From NCBI RefSeq assembly GCF_905147045.1, contig NC_065908.1, positions 9,672,001 to 9,736,000 on the forward strand: a stretch of 64,000 bases of DNA, in the 5' to 3' direction. This document shows, piece after piece, positions 1-11,938 of this stretch (position 1 is its first letter; every line of letters begins with the position of its first letter). Below the pieces are notes generated by a model. That model was not told where the DNA came from, did no database searches, and saw only the letters and a program-made list of their open reading frames with translations. Both the position numbers and the translations under genes were made by a program. The stretch is from Nymphalis io. Taxonomy: Eukaryota > Arthropoda > Insecta > Lepidoptera > Nymphalidae.

Positions 1-2079
1 ATATTTATTCTGTATCTAATATCTAATTTTAAATTTGGAATCGATTAATTCACGCGTAGTTGTCTAGTTTCTGTGGAAATGTTTTATTCCTTTGTAATAG
101 TATTTATTGTACAACTATGATATATAAATAAACCAAAAAATTGTTAACGATAAACTACTCATTAAGAAGAGATACGTCTGTCCTGTTTTACCTTATGAGA
201 AACACCGAAGGAAAAGTGTTTTTGGGTATAAGACAATGGTTACAGAATATGGAAAGATCTCGATACTGCACCTTCACATTCTGCACGAGCTGTGTCATAC
301 ATTAACTTCCTAGGCCACTTATAAAACGCTCTGTTTCAAAAATAAACCTTTATTAAAGTTTCGAGGCGGCTACTACGGAAACACACAGCTAGCGCCATCT
401 GTTAGCGCGGAAGTGAACGAGGAAAATCGTAAGCTCACCAGCATTTTCCAATGATGCGTCATGATTCATGGTTTGTGTTTAAGTCGTTTTCACTTCAACG
501 TTGATTTGATAGATGGCGCTATAAGTCTTAAATTAATATATAATAGATAGTACCATAAAATAAAACATAAGTGTAATGAAGTAATAATTAATTTATGATT
601 AATTTCACATGTTAATATGACCGAAAAACTATATTTAATCGTTAGAATGTATATCCTAATGGTTGTAACAAAATATTTAATGTTAGTAAGGCAGGATGTG
701 GTCTTATAAAAATATAATTGCTTTAAAAATGTAACACAATTAAAAGGATATCCGGTATACATTCCTAACTCATAGTGACGTCAACAACAATTTCAGTACT
801 AAAGACCCAGATTCGATGCCAAGTTTTTGCAATAAAAATACAAATATCGATTAGCAATGCAAATTATTTATCGGTTACAATCGAAATCGCTTACTGCGCA
901 CGCGCATTGATTCATGCACGCATTCCTACACAAAACAATCAGTGTCATATTGTCCGTCAAACAACTTGTTATGAATCATGCGGTCATAGAATATATCACA
1001 ATTTGAATATAGAATATAAAATCATGGATTATTTTACTTGTTATTTAAATTAATCATTTTTTATCTGTTGTTTGAAATGTAAAAATTGTTTGTTGATTCG
1101 GCGTAATGTCCGAGTTAAAGTCTACTGTAAACCGACTGTATCGACTCTACAATACTATGCTGGGTCCTTTAGTCACACAAATTTTACGTAAAATTTAAAT
1201 TATCATTGTTGTTCAGTTCTGTAGTTTGTGGTTGTATAGTTTTTTTATTTATTTTTTATTTAAAATAAAAATCTTAGTAATTTCATTAATTTTAGACAAT
1301 TTTTACAATACCGTTAGTGCAAACAAGAATAATGCACTGCTCAATAATAAATTCGTATACTTCAATCGTCTGATACTCGTAGTATGAGTTCTGCTGCTTG
1401 ACGTCATTTTTAGATAAATTAAAATCAAAACAAACCATATTAAAGCTTTTCCAAGGATGTATTAAATTAAATGTAAAGTTACCACATATATCATACATAG
1501 CTTTTATAGAGCTGCCCAGAGTATCATTAGCACATTAGTTACGCTTTTTAAATATGTTTATAACATTTTAAGTCGATTAGAGAAAACTCATATTTATGTT
1601 AATATTTTTTATGTATTTATAATATATAGTTATATTGTTTAGTATGTATAGTTTTGTTCCTATTTTAAAAAAGTTTAAGTTGTGACTTTTCCTGCTACGT
1701 ATCTGTTTTTTTGTATCAACATTTATTCCTACTCGTAAGAGCCGAAAGAAATCATTTAAGGGATAATAATGATTCCTATGCATTTATTGTGTTTTATGAG
1801 TTTGATAAAAATTATATATAAGTTTCTTTATTTTTTCCTGGAACATTTTTTATACACTTAAAAAGCAAAACCTTATGTAAATAAAAAAATTGAGCCAAAT
1901 AATAAGATCCGTTGTCGAAATACTTGAAATAAATTTACATATATGTAAAGAAAACACTTTTCTTAAATCTTTGACTTACAGTGGTCTAATGAGTGGTCTA
2001 ATGAATAAAAAAAAGATAATAATTATGATTTGAAACGAATGACAAATAAGAATAAAATGTAACAAGACACATTAAACAG
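1..2079. other. AT-rich non-coding stretch
   Basis: No gene was recognised. Open frames here are short, AT-driven and lack splice-flanked coding character. Two small items are visible. One is an inverted pair of the 10-mer AGCGCCATCT (391-400) and AGATGGCGCT (511-520). The other is a 12-bp tandem duplication of GTGGTCTAATGA at 1981-2004. Confidence 0.6.
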
Positions 2080-2360
2080 TCTTTGTACTGGCTTTGGGTA
2101 GGTACCACCCACTCATCAGATAACCTACCGCAAAACAGCAGTACTTAGTATTGTTGTGTTCCGGTTTGAAGAGTGAGTGAATCAGTGTAATTACAGGCCC
2201 AAGGGAAATAAGATGTTAGTTCCCAAGGTCGGTGGTGCATTCGCGATGTAAGCGATGGTCAACATTTCTTACAATGCCAATGTATATGGGCGTTGGTAGC
2301 TACTTACCATCAGGTGGCCCGTGTACTCGTAGAATACGTAGCTATTTTATTGAAAAAAAA
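2080..2360 (+). mobile_element. SINE family A copy, near full length
   Basis: The copy runs from a degraded head (CTTTGGGTAGGTACC) through the family core (CACCCACTCATCAGAT, then TTCCGGTTTGAAGAGTGAGTG) to the conserved 3' block CTTACCATCAGGTGGCCC. It ends in an A-rich tail at 2353-2360. The same order of blocks recurs more than fifteen times in this window on both strands, which defines it as a dispersed retroposon. It is diverged from the best copies at 15167 and 24703, so it is probably older. Confidence 0.85.
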
Positions 2361-3690
2361 CTCAACTCAAGACTTGCTGTTATGTAAATTTTAGTAGCTC
2401 ATGTCTAAGAGTTTTTCACCGTGATCTTCAAGTATTTTATTTGTTTGGCAAGACAAGTTTAATGATCTAGTATTCTATATTTTCACATAGTCATTAAAAT
2501 TGAACAATATCAAAATAATCGCGATTCAGAGAAACGTATCAAAAGAAACGTGACTCTCCCGTAATTAACGTAACGATAAGATTTATTTTTCCAATGTATT
2601 CGAGTTGGAGCCGTCGTCCAGGGATTATTGAACTTTACCGACATAAAATATTGCGTCTCACGGCATTTGTTTTTATAAATAATGTCACAGTTATTTGAAA
2701 AGAAATACAATCGCGGTAAAAATATAACCAAAAGCTTCCGTTCCGATTAGGTTTGCGGAAAATGTTCCCATAAATCTCTGTGACTTATTTTTCAAGCAAA
2801 AAATACGATTTATGTTTCCGAATTAAAAAGAAATAGTTACATGATGTTTTCTTTTTAAATGGCGCAACAGTATTACGGCTGGCAAATTTTATGTGAATTT
2901 AAAAACTAACTTCTATTTGATCGTAGATCTTAAACGATAATGTGACGGGTTCAAATCTGTACAAGCACGACTGAGTTTCCAAATTGTTAAAAGCATACTT
3001 TGCAATGCATAGTTTTTTCTAAGAATTTATCTAATAATTACTGGCGCGCCAACGATTGAAATGGTTCTAAACCGAAAACCTTTACGAAAGTAATAATATC
3101 CAACAACAAACGTACAAAGTTTCGTACTCATTAGGTTGATCAACGATGTGAGATGAAGTACTCTCCTTATAACTTGCAGTCGGGCATGATGGCATACACA
3201 TATGAGGGAAGCCTTGAGCTGAGCAGGTTGCGTGATGAAACTACAGAATGCCTTTTGCTTAATTCGTTCACTAATGACTAAATTCTGTAGTACCAAATAA
3301 TTCCGGTAAAACTTTGGTTTTCATAAAATGTATAAACTCAATGTAATATTGGCTTACAATTTGCACAAGTGAAAGCCTTTAATTAAATAATTGTATTAAT
3401 TATAAAACAGGTTTAATTATCGCAATACGAAAACGGTTTTTTACTTATAATGCTATTTAAAAATTTTATTGAAGACTTTCTAGCATCAAAGCACCATTTT
3501 AAAAAGATCCTATTAATCATAGTATTCATCCTAAATTGGCAGGTCACCAGATTCGGGGCTGAATGGCCATTAATAAACTATATTGCTTGCGTCAGTAATA
3601 CACGTAAAGCTAGAATTCAGCTTTTGTTTATATTGTAATCCGTAATAACCTAAATAGAATATACTGAAACATGTATGAACATGAATTAAC
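2361..3690. other. Non-coding stretch with a SINE B relic and a doubtful short ORF
   Basis: 2918-2992 (+) matches the head of SINE family B (GGGTTCAAATCTGTACAAGC, then a degraded CTGAGTTTCC) and is an old relic. 3153-3281 (+) is a 42-codon ATG-to-TAA frame with higher GC than its surroundings. The same bases are also open on the minus strand (3027-3296), so no strand can be chosen. A perfect 9-bp inverted repeat (CTACAGAAT at 3241-3249, ATTCTGTAG at 3282-3290) flanks the end of that frame. Nothing else was recognised. Confidence 0.45.
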
Positions 3691-3788
3691 CTTAATGTTC
3701 TCTTTTTTGGAGGTGCTTCACTCGCAATTGAGCGTTGAAAAAGCAGAATAGTTAAGACGGTAGAAATTATTATGAGATTTAAACCCAT
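3691..3788 (-). CDS. Candidate first coding exon of a secreted protein
   Basis: Read on the minus strand from ATG at 3788, 32 codons plus two bases end at a good 5' splice site (TTAAG|GTTAAT). The peptide begins MGLNLIIISTVLTILLFQRS. That is a textbook signal peptide: a short N-region, a hydrophobic run of Ile, Leu and Val, then small residues (IAS) before a likely cut ahead of EAPPKKRTL. The KKR after the cut could be a dibasic processing site, as in a prohormone, but that is inference. No confident second exon was found toward lower coordinates, and the phase-2 donor could not be matched to a clean acceptor. The family is not recognised. The frame stays open past the donor to 3570, so a chance AT-rich ORF with a hydrophobic start cannot be excluded. 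Confidence 0.35.
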
Positions 3789-6295
3789 TGTTAGATTCTG
3801 CAGCTTATAGCCAACCACTAAACCAGTTTTTTCTATTATAAAGCAATTAAATTCTATTTCTTTGTAAAACAAAATAAAAACAGAAACAAATACTCCTCAT
3901 TTTATAAGCCATTAAATAAATTCAGGAATATATTCTTTCAAACATATGATTACAAATTTTCTATGTAATAACGTCTGGAGACAATCGTTATATACCTAAA
4001 TAGTGTTATGACCTAAACAACGAACATATGTTTGTTAAATTATTTTTTCTTTCGTAGCAAAGGCATTTTTTCGATTGTTGATGACCTGACCTTATTTGAA
4101 ATTTCATTTTATTATATTTACATTATTATAAATAATTATAATAATTATAATTTATTTAAACACACAAACATAAACATAAGTTCATATATGGATTACAAAA
4201 TCGTAAGCTTATGTACTAAGATATAACATTATAAACAGCATTAACTAAAAACTGCTAACAATTTTGGGTTTTGCTTATGTTTTATTGGATGACTGGAACT
4301 CATTTTAATTCATGAGTTATAAAGATACTATTTATTTATTTGTAATTAAAAGTATTGTAATGAATACGATTAAGTGCCTCATTTGGATAGTGATGGTGTC
4401 AAGAGGACATCATCAATGATTACGAAAATGTCTCACTATGTACATATCACTTTATGCAATTTAGTAAAACGTTCTATTTTTCCTAAAAATATATTTTAAA
4501 AAACATCAGTTTAAATCAAGTGTAATTTGACGGATAACATTCTAAACTATTCACAGCAGCTAATTAAAGACAGAATATAAAACGCTAGCAACGGCTTTCA
4601 GCGATGTTATCGTTGATGTTTCCATCTGTTTTTTTTTTCTTAATGGGGCATCGAATAGCTTCAATCAAATAAAATAGGGCACGAGAACTCATCTGTCATG
4701 TCTTATCATCTCAAACTTTGAGGTGTGGTCTTTTCTAATTGTGTCGACTTGCTGCCAATATTTAAACTATTTTATTCAGTTATGAAATAATTATCATAAA
4801 GTACATAATATATCCAGTGTAAAAAACATAACATATATGTCTCCATTTGCAAACATTCATATTCTTGTTGATCATATTTTAAATGTACTATTTCATTTAT
4901 GAAATTTATGTTACAATGTACATTTTTATCCAGTTTCATTTGCAAATATCGAAATCCTCGTTAAGCGCAATTCTTGCACCTTTTTGTTTGTAAGTTCAAA
5001 TCAAGAACTTAACTAAGTCTTATATATTCTACAAGTGTCTTAGTTTACATTTTCGATTCATCAGTTATCTTTGAGGTTTTTCGTACTTTGTCAACGAAGT
5101 ACTCTATTAATAAATAATTATATTTAGTTTCTAAATCAATTTAACATCTTCTTTCCTCTTTACAGCTGACTAATTAAAACAGTTCAAATATTATCTGTGT
5201 TGAAATTATTCTCATACAACCGTGGAATCGATTTATTTACAACATAAATATCCTGGATCTTTATGAGTGCTTTATTTTCCCTATAAATTAATTTGTCCAT
5301 CCCATATTATAGTGATGATAAATAGCCCCAAACTATTCATATATATCAGAGAGAAAATCTCCAATTTGTTTTGTAAATAACGGTTTGTCGTTCATCTCAG
5401 TCACCCTCGATTATATCTAGGCTGAGAAAACACACTCGACATTGAACTTAGTAAAAAATAAAAATACCTACAATTTAACTGAAAAAGTATGATTTATTTA
5501 TGTTTTAGAGGGCAAGGATGTACAGATTTCCTGCCAACACAAATATTTATTCTTTCAACGACCGCATTTAACGCAGGAAACGTATGCGATAATGGTCGAA
5601 ATACGTGAAAATTACATATATTCGGTAATCGTATTTTATCATGCAAATTATCATGGTGAGAAATTAGAATATTATAAAAATATAAAAATTGGTTCAACTA
5701 CGTTTCAGAACGGATCCATTGCATCATTGCTTTAATTTATTTTCAATTATTTTTTTATCTTTACTGCTTATAATTTTTTTTTAAATTATACATAAAAAAT
5801 ATATGTATACTTTGACCGATAGTATTTGAGTCTTCAGTCATTTAAGATTTCATATAAGAATATTATACGGCAAAATAGAGTAAAAATAAAGACTTTCAAA
5901 AATGGAACCAATTTACTTCCCCTAATTATATTGTATTGAATAATAATGTCATACTTACATGTATTAGTATAATTCACATTATTTTCCACTTGTATGCCCA
6001 TTTTTGGTTCCTGTCAACGCTCGTTGTCACTTCATGTCTTGTTCATGACACTTTCACATAAACGCCTCAAGCGTCGCTTTACATATAAACACATTACATA
6101 ATTGAATAAAATATTTCTTTGCACTTCAATTCACAAAACTTCACTTGTAACACTGAAAAAAATATGAAAAATTCTAGGTTTTTTTTTAATACAAATTTAA
6201 TAATTAAAATATATATCTTTTATAATAAAGTATAGCGATTCAATCGGATTTCACTAATATACAAGTATATTAACGCACAGTATTTGTCTCTGACG
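3789..6295. other. AT-rich non-coding stretch
   Basis: No gene, recognisable repeat or RNA gene was seen. The sequence is uniformly AT-rich with homopolymer runs. Open frames here (for example 4032-4226 and 5494-5697) have the composition of chance ORFs. Confidence 0.55.
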
Positions 6296-6372
6296 ATAAG
6301 TCACGCCAGTTTTCCCGCGCGAACACAAGACGCGCGTGCGCGATGCCGCCTCGCTGCCATATCACTGCGCCT
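6296..6372. promoter_or_regulatory. CpG-rich patch, possible promoter or untranslated first exon
   Basis: Within DNA of roughly 25-30% GC there is an abrupt block dense in CpG (CCCGCGCGAACACAAGACGC and continuing to GCCGCCTCGCTGCC). Such islands in insect genomes often mark transcription starts. The signal-peptide exon at 3691-3788 lies 2.5 kb away on the minus strand, so this could be its non-coding first exon or promoter. That link is speculative, and no TATA or initiator arrangement decides a strand. Confidence 0.2.
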
Positions 6373-7920
6373 GAAAGCAAATTGTTTATTTTTAATCTTC
6401 TCTGTCAACGGTTGTCAAGAACGCGGAAACAGACGTTCAATAATCATAAATTACACAATATAATTTAAAAAAAATCGAATTTAATATAATACAGCCCAAA
6501 TTATGTACCAGATCTTACATGCATTTTAATCGATGATAGCCGGTACAAATCCGAGCAGGCGTCTCTGAGTTTTCATGTACTTAATTTTTTTTAAAGTGAC
6601 ATACGGTAAATATTACGTGCATTAAATATTTATTAACTTGTACATAAACCAATCAAGTTTTCACGTCAAATTCATAAATGGAAATGATCATGTACATTAC
6701 ATTATAAATAATAAATATAATTACACACAATAATTAAAAAATGTTATATTTATTATACCATATTAGCACAGTATATTATAAATTCCCATTTTAGTTTTAA
6801 AATTATTTACCTAACGTATTGCTTACCATTTTTTTTTATTATACTCATAAGGATATTTCTTTTTTATAATGAGATTAATGTCACACCTACCAAGAACGAC
6901 GATCTATCTACATAATATATTCTTCAAAAATTGTAAGCGTTTCTCATGTAAGTGACTTTCTTGTCTTTTGGGGAATAAATGTCTATAAACTTAACCTAAT
7001 AAATATAAATATTCAAAATAATAAGTACACAGTAAAAAAAATATATTCATTAAAAAATAATGAATGCTCATTACTTTTCTTTTTTCTGAATGTTTTAAGC
7101 GAACATTATAATATACATATGTTTATAATTCCCCTGACTGATTCCTAAACAAAGAAACAATCGTAAAGAAAACCTGCGTCCCACCAACCCACATTGGATC
7201 AGCGTGATTGGATAAACTCTGAATTCTATTAAGGTTTTGATCACTCCATCAATAGGATATTCACGGGCATTACATTTTTTAATCTTCTAAGTGGTTCTCA
7301 CCACTGAAAGGGATATATGAAAGGGACGAAGGCTCGTGAGGCCAATAACATCTGCAGCGAACAATTCATAATACTTCATAGCGACCACGACCGCTCTGAC
7401 AAGAGTGTCACGACGAAGAAGAAAAAGAAAGTAATTCTTAGTAAATACAGAAATGATTTTATGTTATTTTTTCTGAAAACTGACCCAGAATACTTATTTG
7501 CGAATTATAAAACCCAGGGATCACTTTTTTCTAAGCTATTATTATTGTTAAGGCAATACCCAGTACACATTTTACGAAATCAAATTCCGCACTACGTAAT
7601 TAAATTGTTTGATTTACGAGCCCTAGTTATATTTGTAGATAGATAAACTCTTTTATTCATGGAACAGCAAGAATGCGGTATTTTAAATTTATGCTAACAT
7701 ACAGGATAAAGTAAACGCAAGACATGCTGTGTAAAAAAACTCTCTAGACGTGTATTATAAAAAATTACCAATACCGTAGCGGTTGTATGTTATAACAACT
7801 AACTGTTTTGATTTAGTGCACAATGGTCCCCGTGGGATCCAGTGCGAACAATGAAGTACGTTACAGAAGGCTTTCTTCGCTTTACGTTTTACACAAATAA
7901 ATGCTTTTTTCATAATACAG
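6373..7920. other. Non-coding stretch with SINE B relics
   Basis: Two old SINE B fragments are visible in + orientation. 6525-6598 keeps AATCGATGATAGCCGGTACA and TTTTCATGTACTTAATTTTT, which is the head and first body segment. 7150-7215 keeps CCAACCCACATTGGATCAGC, which is the distal body. The frame at 7317-7646 starts with coding-like codons and a lysine run but has no convincing splice sites and no recognised relative. The rest is AT-rich with no features. Confidence 0.45.
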
Positions 7921-8118
7921 GTATAGGGTCACCTGATTATAAAAAAATAATAACTATTCCTTAGATTGTCAATGCGCCACCAACCTTAGGAACGATGGTA
8001 TACCCTTGTGCCTGTAGTTACACTGGCTCACTCAATCTTCAAAGTATTGCTGGGCGGTAGCATATGTAATGAGTGGGTGGTATCTACCCATACGGGCTAG
8101 TAAAGGCCCCACTACTAA
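7921..8118 (-). mobile_element. SINE family A copy, internally deleted
   Basis: The order of family blocks is reversed, so the element lies on the minus strand: CACCTGAT, then CAATGCGCCACCAACCTTAG, then TTACACTGGCTCACTCA, then GAGTGGGTGGTATCTACCCA. Several internal segments are missing and the A-rich tail has decayed. Confidence 0.75.
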
Positions 8119-8360
8119 GCCTTACTTATAAAAGTGGTTCAATGGATGATTCGTTGAACAATGCTGTGTCTTCTTCTTTCGAATGTCAAACCAATAATGA
8201 CAGAAAGAGCGAAATCTATATTTCAAGTAAGACCGTCAGTGTATACTCATATGTATCTCGTTGCAACATTAAAAATAAACTCAATAAAAATAATAGGAAC
8301 ATACAACGAAGGCATGTTTGTTAGTTTAAAGATAAAAATGTACATTATTTGTATATATTT

Positions 8361-8427
8361 ATCATCGTCATCACCATCATCATCCATTCCTCGTCCACTC
8401 CTGGACGTAGGCCTCCCTAATGGCACG
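8361..8427 (-). mobile_element. 3' end of an RTE-like LINE
   Basis: The minus strand reads EAYVQEWTRNG followed by a stop and a TGATGATGG-type microsatellite. The pattern E-A-Y-V-Q-(E/Q)-W-T at the extreme C-terminus of the polyprotein, followed by a simple-repeat tail, is typical of RTE-clade non-LTR retrotransposons. The copies at 25196 and 34138 share it with a different tail. Only about 70 bp remain, an extreme 5' truncation. Confidence 0.6.
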
Positions 8428-8529
8428 ATATATATTAAGAAGAGTTGAACTGTTTCATTATATCGTTTTAATATTGACGAAGGTCAGAAAACTATGGAAA
8501 GTTACTAATATACATGGATATCAATTCGC

Positions 8530-8802
8530 CCGTAACAGCCTGTGAATGTCCCACTGCTGGGCTAAAGGCCTCCTCTCCTCTTTTTGAGGAGAAGGTTTGG
8601 AGCTAATTCCACCACGCTGCTCCCATGTGAGTTGGTAGAATTCACATGTGGCAGAACTTCAGTGAAATTAGACACATGCAGGTTTCCTCACGATGTTTTC
8701 CTTCACCGTAAAGCACGAGATGAATTATAATCACAAATTAAGCACATGAAAATTCAGTGGTGCTTACCCGGGTTTGAACCCACGATCATCGGTTAAGATT
8801 CT
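8530..8802 (-). mobile_element. SINE family B copy with a 13-bp target duplication
   Basis: This is a 5'-truncated family B element on the minus strand. It keeps the B-box-like GGTTCAAACCC equivalent and the whole body, but lacks the A-box head. It is flanked by a perfect 13-bp direct repeat GATATCAATTCGC (8517-8529 and 8803-8815). This shows target-primed insertion and places the truncation at integration time. Confidence 0.9.
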
Positions 8803-9097
8803 GATATCAATTCGCGTCTTGAGGAAATTCAACCAATATTTTTGTTTATAATCGTATCTACGACGCAATAGCCTTCAAACTATATAAGTTTTAATTCCAT
8901 AATTGTTGTGTAGCATTTTGTACTTATTGTTGTCGTATTAAGTATGACATTTTTTATGAGTCGGTTTGTTTGTATATTACAGTAAAAAGTTTTGACGGTT
9001 TTTGACAAACCGATTAATTTTATATCCTTAACGAATTATTTTCTTCTTAAGAACCTACAAATTAAAAACTACGTGCAGCAGCGTTTTTCCATTACGG

Positions 9098-9262
9098 TTT
9101 TGGTGAATACATACATATATGACACAACTTCATCCATCACATGCGACTTTCCTTACGACGATATTAATTATAAACACAAATTAAGCTCATGACAACACAG
9201 TGGCTCTTGACCAGGCCTGAACCCGCAATCTTTGGTTAGGATTCACATTTTCTAACCTCTGT
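9098..9262 (-). mobile_element. Degenerate SINE family B fragment
   Basis: It is recognised by TTATAAACACAAATTAAGCT and the degraded head region CCTGAACCCGCAATCTTTGG, in the order of a minus-strand copy. Many substitutions make it one of the older copies. The open frame at 8992-9192 that overlaps it is not a gene. Confidence 0.6.
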
Positions 9263-9311
9263 AAAGTGTAAACCTTCTTTGAATAATTATTGTTATTATA
9301 ACTATAAATCC

Positions 9312-9802
9312 CGAAATAGCCCAGGGGTAAGATCGCGTGGTCACGGTAGCATGCGAAAGCGATCCCTTGGCGCTCCTCGCTAAGACGGAAAGGGTGCCGC
9401 TAGTTTTTTAGTGGGTATTCCGATGTTCGGGGCGCACTCGGCGCCTTGGACACTAGCGAGCCCCCCATACCACTGTTCCCGTGGGGAAACGATTTACGTA
9501 TTTTCCATCGATAAAAAGGGGGTAAGAACGCGTGACTCTTAAACGATGATCGTGGGTTCAAATCCGGGCTAGCACCACTGAATTTTCATGTGCTTAATTT
9601 GTGATTATAATTCATCTCGTGCTTTACGGTGAAGGAAAACATCGTGAGGAAACCTGCATGTATCTAATTTCACTGATATTTTGCCACATGTGTATTCGAC
9701 CTACCCGCATTGAGCATCGTAGTGGAATAAGCTCCAAACCTTCTCCTCAAAAAAAGGGAGAGGAGGCCTTAGCCCGGCAGTGAGACATTCACAGGCTGTT
9801 AC
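9312..9802 (+). mobile_element. SINE family B copy split by element D
   Basis: The tRNA-like head starts at about 9312 (AGCCCAGGGGTAAGATCGCG). It is interrupted at 9340 and resumes at 9519 with a second copy of the same bases, then runs through GGGTTCAAATCC (B box) to CACAGGCTGTTAC at 9802. The 16-bp duplication GGGGTAAGANCGCGTG (9324-9339, 9519-9534, one mismatch) is the target site of the inserted element. Confidence 0.8.
9340..9518 (+). mobile_element. Element D, short retroposed insert in SINE B
   Basis: This 179-bp GC-rich insert begins GTCACGGTAGCATGCGAAAG, contains TTTTTTAGTGGGTATTCCGA and GGGGCGCACTCGGCGCC, and ends in a short A-rich tail (ATAAAAAGG). A 16-bp target duplication in the SINE head flanks it exactly. 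A diverged relative sits at 44114-44261 in the opposite orientation with its own target duplication, and part of the same sequence lies in the GC-rich block at 47030-47115. It is probably a LINE-derived 3' fragment or a SINE mobilised by a LINE. The parent family is not identified. Confidence 0.6.
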
Positions 9803-10463
9803 GAAATAACTAATCAATACGTCCTTTGTGCTGGCACACAGAACAACACAATGCGTTGCTGATTAGTTGTTCTGGTATAACCTAATACCATTTATATAAA
9901 TCATGTAGATATTTACATAAAATTAAACCATCTCTTAGAAGATTTCGAGCTCTGATTAATGTTATAAAACAAACAAGGCTGATACATGCGCGCGCAATGT
10001 CATTGCCTTAGCTAAATATAATCAGATGGCAGTCACCCTGCTCGCATCCAACGTTAGATCAAGGCACTCTTAGTTTGTACCTACGTCCTAAGTGCATAAT
10101 TTATTGATTCATTTTTAGATATTATAAATGATACTGCGCGTGATCTCTTAGGTGTGAATTTAAATAAAAAACACTATAGCATTAAATAAATGTCGCCAGA
10201 GAAAAATATAAAACACAATTCGTTCAAAATAACGTAGCCGTTAAACTATGGACAACACTCGTAAAATTATATTATGTACGTGTTAGAGATATTTACTAAA
10301 AATATACTTATGTATTACATGAATGCAAGTATTTACTGTTGTTGTTGTTTCCTTCAGTTGTGCCAAATGAGAACAAGTATTTCGGTGATGTAACATAGCA
10401 AGCGTCTATTTTATATTACTAATTATTCAAGGGTACCAAATTTCTAAACCACAATCACAAATA
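9803..10463. other. Non-coding stretch
   Basis: No gene or recognisable repeat was seen. A slightly CpG-richer patch (ATACATGCGCGCGCAATG near 9985) has no further support as a regulatory site. Confidence 0.5.
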
Positions 10464-10686
10464 CTTTTTTTATATTATAACTAGGCGGACGGGAAAATGG
10501 TAAGTGGTCACCGTCCATGGACAAAGCGCCACCAACCTTGGGAACAAACACGTTGTGTCCCTTGTCCCTGTTATTACACTGGCTCACTCACCCTTCAAAC
10601 CGGAGCACAACAATACCAAGTAGTGCTGTTTTGCAGTAGATTATTTGATGAGTGGGTGGTACCTACCCAGACTAGCTTGCACAAAG
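10464..10686 (-). mobile_element. SINE family A copy, internally deleted
   Basis: The minus-strand copy has a T-rich start (tail complement), AGGCGGACGGGAAAATGG, GGTAAGTGGTCACC, then CCACCAACCTTGGGAACA and TGAGTGGGTGGTACCTACCC. The segment between the tail and the CGCCACC block is shortened. Short ORFs over it are artefacts. Confidence 0.8.
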
Positions 10687-11618
10687 ATAGAAAGTATAAA
10701 AACCTCAAGTGTCATGCTGTTCATTTTCATCGCTTTTGAATCCGATTGAATTATCTAATAATAAAAGGTTGCCTAAGATCCCTTTTATATTCCAAAAATA
10801 AATGGAATCCTGTATATTGGATATAAGCAATTACAACGCCAATTGTCATTACGTAGCAGAACACATAAACAAGCAGACATTTAGACAATAATGTATAACA
10901 ATTTCATATCGATGAAAATGTTGTAGACGATAAATGTTTTAGCAAATATTTTACACTCGGACGCAACTCCGTTACTATTTTGTTATATATAGAAGATAAT
11001 ATGTTAACTCAGACTTGTGCACACACAGTAAAGCTATAAAAAATTTAATATTAACACAGACAGCTAGCGTTTTACATCGTTTCAACGAAGCTATGAAACT
11101 GTCAACAGTACGAAACATAAATGCGCTTCGTAATTCTTGTAGTTTAGAAAAGGCCTGAGAGCTAATATTACAATGTTATTATAATGTCAAAACATAGTTG
11201 TTAGAAGACATTTTTACACCTTAAAATAAAAAACGACGTAAATATTATTATTAAAAAATAAGTCCTTGAAAATTTTTAATGAAAATAGTATTCATATTTG
11301 AGGAGCGAAAACGAATGACTGCTAAATCAATTTAGAAATTATAGCCCTGATCATTAGGTATTATAACTGAAAGGTTTGTACATATTATGAAAATATTAAA
11401 CTTAAAATTTTACATCAAAGAAAAGCGACTAAAATTTATCCAGTCGTTTCAGATTGTCGTCCCAATAATATATGAGAGTTAAGAAATAGAGAGTGTACTC
11501 TATCTCCTACCAAAACATATAGCTATGTTGAGCTTAGTTATATATCTATGCAAAGCTGGTCATATTGTTCTCACTCCCTTTCAACAACTTTTCCTTCCAC
11601 TGACCCCGTGAATACTTT
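10687..11618. other. Non-coding stretch
   Basis: No gene, RNA gene or repeat was recognised. The sequence is AT-rich throughout. Confidence 0.5.
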
Positions 11619-11938
11619 GTGGGGAGGCTTTGTTTAAGCCCATCTGGGTAGGTACTACCCACTCATCAGATATTACACCGTCAAACGGTAATACTTAGTA
11701 TTGTTATGTTTCGGTTTAAAGGTTGAATGAACCGGTATAGCTATACCGTACCGTATCATTCATGAACAAGGGATCTTAGTTAGTTTCAATCTTAGTCCCA
11801 AGGTTCGTGGCGCATTGGCGATGTAAGGTAAATATTTGTTACAGTGCCAATGTCTATGGGCGGTAGTGACCACTTACTATCAGGTAGCCTATTTGCATGT
11901 CTACCTACTTATTTTATAAAAGTAAAAAAAATAAAATA
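11619..11938 (+). mobile_element. SINE family A copy, diverged
   Basis: The plus-orientation family order is complete: AGGCTTTGTTTAAGCCCATC, CTACCCACTCATCAGATATT, CCCAAGGTTCGTGGCGCATT and CTTACTATCAGGTAGCC. The A-rich end is at 11920-11938. A small extra segment around 11745-11765 contains the near-palindrome TATAGCTATACCG. Confidence 0.8.

Noticed and set aside
7317..7646. 109-codon plus-strand ORF with a lysine run
   Set aside because: The first 40 codons look coding, but the possible acceptor is weak, the rest is AT-driven and no relative was recognised. At best it is a doubtful exon.
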